From CAZMNY01 sp964567745 (GTDB lineage Bacteria > Planctomycetota > Planctomycetia > Pirellulales > Pirellulaceae), in NCBI GenBank assembly GCA_964567745.1, contig CAZMNY010000039.1:17726-81725 (forward strand): a DNA stretch of 64,000 nt, written 5' to 3'. This document shows positions 60,858-64,000 of the stretch, piece after piece (the first letter of the stretch is position 1; each line of letters starts with the position of its first letter). Position numbers and translations under genes: made by a program. The notes under the pieces were generated by a model. That model was not told where the DNA came from. It saw only the letters and a program-made list of their open reading frames with translations, and made no database searches.

Positions 60858-61709
60858 ATGAACGTAAACCGTCTTTGTACTCTAATTGGCCAATCGCTGA
60901 TTGTCGTGGTGGCAGTTGGTTGTGGAGCGACGAAGACGCAGCAGATCACTGACCAGATGTTGATGTCCAACGCGGTGGATCGCACGATTGAACAGGTTGA
61001 TTTTCGCGTGCTCGCCGGGCGAAAAGTCTTTCTCGATACGCGGCATTTGAAAATCGTGAAAGGGATGGGATTCGTCAACGCCGACTATATCATCAGTTCT
61101 CTTCGCCAACAAATGTTCGCGTCGCACGCGAGGTTGGTTGAGTCGTCCACCGAGGCGGATGTGGTTGTGGAAGCGCGTGTGGGTACTTTGGGCACGGACG
61201 AGCACGACATTACTTATGGAGTACCGGCGAGTAGCACGATAAGTACGGCGGCTTCATTGGTTCCCAACGCACCGACGATACCGGCGATTCCGGAGTTGTC
61301 ATTAGCACGAAGAACGATCCAGTTGGGCGGCGCAAAGGTCGCTCTTTTTGCCTACGATCAAAAGACGAAGCGCCCCATCTGGCAGTCGGGCGTAAAAATG
61401 GCGATGAGTGACGCTCGTAGTTTTTGGATTCTTGGGGCTGGTCCATTTCAGCGTGGAACGATTTTCGAGGGCACTCAGTTTGCGGGTTCACAGCTTCAGG
61501 TCTCATCGATCTTGGGCGATTCTGAGGACAAGCCTGACGAGGAGCCTCGCGTTGCCTATGGCGACGAATATGTGTTTGACCCTCCTGCTCAACTTCGGCA
61601 ACCCGTGCAACTATCGAGTTTCGTAAAGTCGAGTCCTGCCGAGTCGAATCCTGATGAGTCGACTGCCGCGCCGAGTGGAGGCAATGCGGCCGGTGAGAAG
61701 AAGGAATAG
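60858..61709 (+). CDS. DUF6655-like lipoprotein
   Basis: 283 residues from ATG 60858 (the frame is open to 60795). The N terminus LIGQSLIVVVAVGCG is a lipoprotein signal with the modified Cys near residue 21. The mature protein reads ITDQMLMSNAVDRTIEQVDF, AGRKVFLDTRHLKIVKGMGF, ADYIISSLRQQMFASHARLV, then VALFAYDQKTKRPIWQSGVK and a disordered Ser/Pro/Glu tail. I recall this as the DUF6655 family; the match to that name is from memory. The first half resembles lipoproteins with CsgG-like folds. The methyltransferase gene begins two bases after its stop, so they may share a transcript. Confidence 0.7.
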   Translation: MNVNRLCTLIGQSLIVVVAVGCGATKTQQITDQMLMSNAVDRTIEQVDFRVLAGRKVFLDTRHLKIVKGMGFVNADYIISSLRQQMFASHARLVESSTEADVVVEARVGTLGTDEHDITYGVPASSTISTAASLVPNAPTIPAIPELSLARRTIQLGGAKVALFAYDQKTKRPIWQSGVKMAMSDARSFWILGAGPFQRGTIFEGTQFAGSQLQVSSILGDSEDKPDEEPRVAYGDEYVFDPPAQLRQPVQLSSFVKSSPAESNPDESTAAPSGGNAAGEKKE

Positions 61710-61711
61710 CA

Positions 61712-62656
61712 ATGTCGGCGTTGACGTCAAGCGATCAGAGAACGTGCGACCTTTGTCAATCGACGTCGTTTGAGCCAATATCGAATCGTGACCGCCGAGG
61801 CCAGCCTCTTCAGACCGTTCTTTGTCGCAACTGTGGCCTGATCGGCCACGCGTCGATTCCGAGCGAAGAGGAACTGGCGAGCTTTTACACTCAGCGATAC
61901 AGACAGGATTATCACGGCGAGTCAGCGCCGAGCGATCGCAGAGTGATGCGGGCGTGGAATAGCGCCGAACGAATTTTCGGGCGTTTGCGAGACCGTGTTG
62001 ACGAGCGTAGTCGCGTGGTTGAAATCGGAGCGGGGATCGGCTGTACAGTAAAGCGGTTTGCTAATTCTGGGTGTAAAGCGTGGGGCATCGAGCCTCATGT
62101 TGGTTTTTGCGAATACGGCCGAAACGAGCTGGCTGCGCCGGTTGAGAATTTGTACTTGAGCGGAGTTGCCGCGAGCAATGACCATGATCTTGCTCTGTTA
62201 ATTCACGTGATCGAGCACTTCAGTTCGCCCCTCCGGTCGCTCAAGGCGATTCGCGACATGCTTTCGCCGGGCGGGTTGCTTTACATCGAGTGCCCCAATC
62301 TTTCGGCTCCGTTTGCCAGGCGCAAGAAGATGTTCCACTTTGCTCACATCCACACTTTTTCGCCGCTCACGTTAACAGCAATTGCGGCTCGAAGCGGTTT
62401 TGAGTTGGTTCATACATTTGCAGGACCGCGGTATCCAAACCTGGAGATGTTATTTCAGCGAAACGACAACGCAATCGTCGAGTTCGACAAGCGGTCGTAT
62501 CGCGAGTCGAAACTCGCTCTGCTGAGGGCTTCTGAGTTTTGGTATCACCTTCGCTGGTCGTACTTGAAGCAACGGGCTGAGAGGCTTTGCGGGTACGCAT
62601 CGGAGTACATGCGATCTCAGGACTATGTCGCTCGCCTTCGAAAGTCGTGCGGGTGA
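61712..62656 (+). CDS. Class I SAM-dependent methyltransferase with N-terminal zinc motif
   Basis: 314 residues. The N terminus has a CDLC-x(23)-CRNC zinc-ribbon-like motif, as in C-methyltransferases of deoxysugar pathways. The core has motif I VVEIGAGIGCTVKRF, an acidic end of strand 2 in GIEPHVGF, and the 'LLIHVIEHFSSPLRSLKAIR' helix of the methyltransferase-type-12/23 group, followed by LSPGGLLYIECPNLSAPF. It probably methylates a sugar or related small molecule, but this is by family only. It starts two bases after the lipoprotein gene with AAGGA six bases upstream, and a family 9 glycosyltransferase follows, so cell-envelope glycan work is plausible. Confidence 0.85.
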   Translation: MSALTSSDQRTCDLCQSTSFEPISNRDRRGQPLQTVLCRNCGLIGHASIPSEEELASFYTQRYRQDYHGESAPSDRRVMRAWNSAERIFGRLRDRVDERSRVVEIGAGIGCTVKRFANSGCKAWGIEPHVGFCEYGRNELAAPVENLYLSGVAASNDHDLALLIHVIEHFSSPLRSLKAIRDMLSPGGLLYIECPNLSAPFARRKKMFHFAHIHTFSPLTLTAIAARSGFELVHTFAGPRYPNLEMLFQRNDNAIVEFDKRSYRESKLALLRASEFWYHLRWSYLKQRAERLCGYASEYMRSQDYVARLRKSCG

Positions 62657-62737
62657 TTGGTTGATGTTAGATGAGTCGCACGGTTTGGGACGGCGGTCAG
62701 CGTTTATTCAATGGCAGATTGGAACTAGGAATCAAAC

Positions 62738-63838
62738 ATGACGGCTCCTCGCATACTCATTGTGCGTCTAAGTGCGTTCGGCGACTGCGTGTTGACTCTG
62801 CCGATGTTGTGTGAATTGCGTCGGCTTTTGCCGCACGCTCACATTGCTTGGCTCACGCAGTCCAATTGCGCGCCTGTCATACAAGGCCACCCATGTTTGG
62901 ATGAAGTGATCGAGACGCCTCGCGGCTATTTGCGATCGGCTCGTGAGGTGAGTCGGCTCAGGAACGAGCTACGGCGGCGTTCGTTTGATGTGACGATCGA
63001 TCCTCAGAGTCTATTGAAGAGTTCGATTGCCGCTTGGTTCAGCGGGGCGCCAAAGCGAATCGGCTTGTCTAGACCGCTTGGTCGCGAAGGGAGTACGTGG
63101 TTGAACAACCGCAGGATCACTCCCAAGGCGACTCACATCATTGAACGTCAGAAAGAACTCTTGATTCCGCTTGGTTTTAATTACAGCCAATTGGGTGGCG
63201 AGCGAGATCGGGTGCAGAGCGATGTTGAGTTTCAGGTGCCGGTCGACGCCGAAGCCGAGCAAATGATTTCCGCGTGGCGTAGAGCTCAAGGGCTTGATGC
63301 GTTTCTTGTATTCAATCCTGGCGCCGCATGGCCATCGAAATGCTGGCCACTCAATCGTTACGCGGAGGCTGCAAAGAACATCATGAACTCACACGGCATT
63401 CCGATCGTGATCGCTTGGGGCGGAAAGAAGGAGCAAACTTGGGCGGGCGAACTTGTCGAAATGGCTGCCGGGGCTGCGGTCATGGCGCCGAAAACCAATC
63501 TTCGCGAGCTGGCCTCGCTGCTTCGGCAAGCGGAACTGGCTGTTGGCTCCGACACCGGTCCGCTTCACCTTGCCGAAGCGGTTGGCATTCCTTGCGTAGG
63601 AATCTACGGCCCAACGCGTGCTGAGCAATCTGGCCCATACGGCGACCATCATGTTCTCCTGCAGAAGCGATACCACGAAGGCACGTCGCGCGAACGACGC
63701 ACCGCAGGCAACGAGGCGATTTGCCTCATCAGCAGCGAGGAACTCACGTCCGCCTGCCAGGACATCTTGAACCGGGACCGACCATTACCAAGTGCCGCAC
63801 CAGACATCGCCAGCCAGGCCGAAAAGAAAATCGCCTGA
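62738..63838 (+). CDS. Glycosyltransferase family 9 (heptosyltransferase-like)
   Basis: 366 residues. N-terminal RILIVRLSAFGDCVLTLPML is the classic start of ADP-heptose:LPS heptosyltransferases. The N domain ends in RRSFDVTIDPQSLLKSSIAA. The nucleotide-sugar domain has FLVFNPGAAWPSKCWPLNRY, VIAWGGKKEQTWAGEL and AELAVGSDTGPLHLAEAVGI, ending VGIYGPTRAEQSGPYGD. It transfers a heptose or similar sugar to lipid A core in a Gram-negative outer membrane, consistent with planctomycete LPS. ATG 62738 has AGGA seven bases upstream. It follows the methyltransferase gene by 81 bases. Confidence 0.93.
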   Translation: MTAPRILIVRLSAFGDCVLTLPMLCELRRLLPHAHIAWLTQSNCAPVIQGHPCLDEVIETPRGYLRSAREVSRLRNELRRRSFDVTIDPQSLLKSSIAAWFSGAPKRIGLSRPLGREGSTWLNNRRITPKATHIIERQKELLIPLGFNYSQLGGERDRVQSDVEFQVPVDAEAEQMISAWRRAQGLDAFLVFNPGAAWPSKCWPLNRYAEAAKNIMNSHGIPIVIAWGGKKEQTWAGELVEMAAGAAVMAPKTNLRELASLLRQAELAVGSDTGPLHLAEAVGIPCVGIYGPTRAEQSGPYGDHHVLLQKRYHEGTSRERRTAGNEAICLISSEELTSACQDILNRDRPLPSAAPDIASQAEKKIA

Positions 63839-64000
63839 CTCTTCGGGTTGATCACTCCATTAAGGACAGTCCCCGTCCGAAATATCAAAATGGAGGACAG
63901 CCCTCACTGGAAATCGGAAATATCAAAATGGAGGACAGTCCTCACTGGAAATAATACGAGAGTTGAGCGGGGGGCTGGCGGAGGGGGGAAATCGGCTGAT
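63839..64000. other. Window-end intergenic sequence
   Basis: Contains the repeat pair described separately and GC-rich sequence at the very end. No gene was seen. Confidence 0.6.
63879..63952. repeat. Two direct copies of a 36-bp repeat with internal hairpin
   Basis: GAAATATCAAAATGGAGGAC... at 63879-63914 and again at 63917-63952, differing at one base. Each copy contains GAGGAC-A-GTCCTC-like symmetry (perfect in the second copy, one wobble in the first). They lie after the glycosyltransferase and may be a dispersed repeat continuing past the window, or a hairpin-forming 3' element. Confidence 0.85.

Noticed and set aside
1..64000. tRNA or rRNA genes
   Set aside because: No cloverleaf with a TTCGA-type T-loop and no rRNA-like sequence was recognised by eye; a dedicated tRNA scan would be needed to exclude one fully.

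Overview
The window is a 64 kb stretch of a draft genome from a planctomycete, most likely a member of the Pirellulales. The evidence is the gene content: two DUF1549/DUF1553 secreted cytochrome-type proteins, two DUF1501 proteins, a sulfatase, an unusually basic RpoD, a CHAT protein, a prenyltransferase/squalene-oxidase-repeat membrane protein, and many lineage-specific secreted proteins of unknown function. A run of exactly 100 N at 47149-47248, sitting inside a tandem repeat, shows that this is a scaffold. I saw no rRNA, tRNA, CRISPR array, prophage or complete insertion sequence.

Layout. 0-3 kb: tail of a methyltransferase, a zinc-finger-like unknown, an SDR oxidoreductase. 3-9 kb: primary sigma factor rpoD, then glnE, separated by a spacer with three 16-bp tandem repeats and two stem-loops. 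9-13.5 kb: a PSCyt1/DUF1549/DUF1553 protein with its DUF1501 partner. 13.5-20.4 kb: a Ser/Thr kinase with a degenerate receiver domain, a small coiled protein, a large secreted protein, a chain of doubtful small reading frames, and a His/Asp-rich outer-membrane-type protein. 20.4-25.7 kb: a frameshifted PilZ gene, fetB-fetA with a spermidine-synthase-like gene, a DUF2071 gene, and two more frameshifted genes (YdeI/DUF1801 type, CDP-alcohol phosphatidyltransferase). 25.7-28.4 kb: a CocE-type hydrolase flanked by inverted copies of an interspersed repeat. 28.4-35.8 kb: an HEAGH protease-like protein, then a divergent DUF1501 / (Ig-like)-DUF1549-DUF1553 / PPC-coiled-coil set. 35.8-39.6 kb: DUF4166, a frameshifted and internally deleted P-type Ca-ATPase, and a deleted MgtC/DUF4010 gene. 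39.7-46.9 kb: sulfatase, small unknowns, aroB, dprA. 47-53 kb: gap and repeats, small lipoprotein, CHAT protein, prenyltransferase-repeat protein. 53.7-59.5 kb: MoxR ATPase, DUF58, transglutaminase membrane protein, YchF-like GTPase. 59.5-64 kb: alpha/beta hydrolase, DUF6655-like lipoprotein, methyltransferase, family 9 glycosyltransferase, terminal repeats.

How the parts fit. The window mixes housekeeping (transcription, nitrogen control by GlnE, shikimate pathway, DNA uptake) with the large secretome typical of Planctomycetes. DUF1501 with DUF1549/DUF1553 occurs twice as a unit, once with a PPC-like partner, suggesting a secreted or periplasmic multi-protein module whose biochemistry is not established. 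MoxR-DUF58-transglutaminase is a known conserved trio, here preceded by the CHAT and prenyltransferase-repeat proteins. The main anomaly is a set of genes broken by apparent one-base deletions, in several cases next to homopolymers, clustered at 18.5-25.3 kb and 37-39 kb; either those stretches are poorly sequenced or they are decaying.
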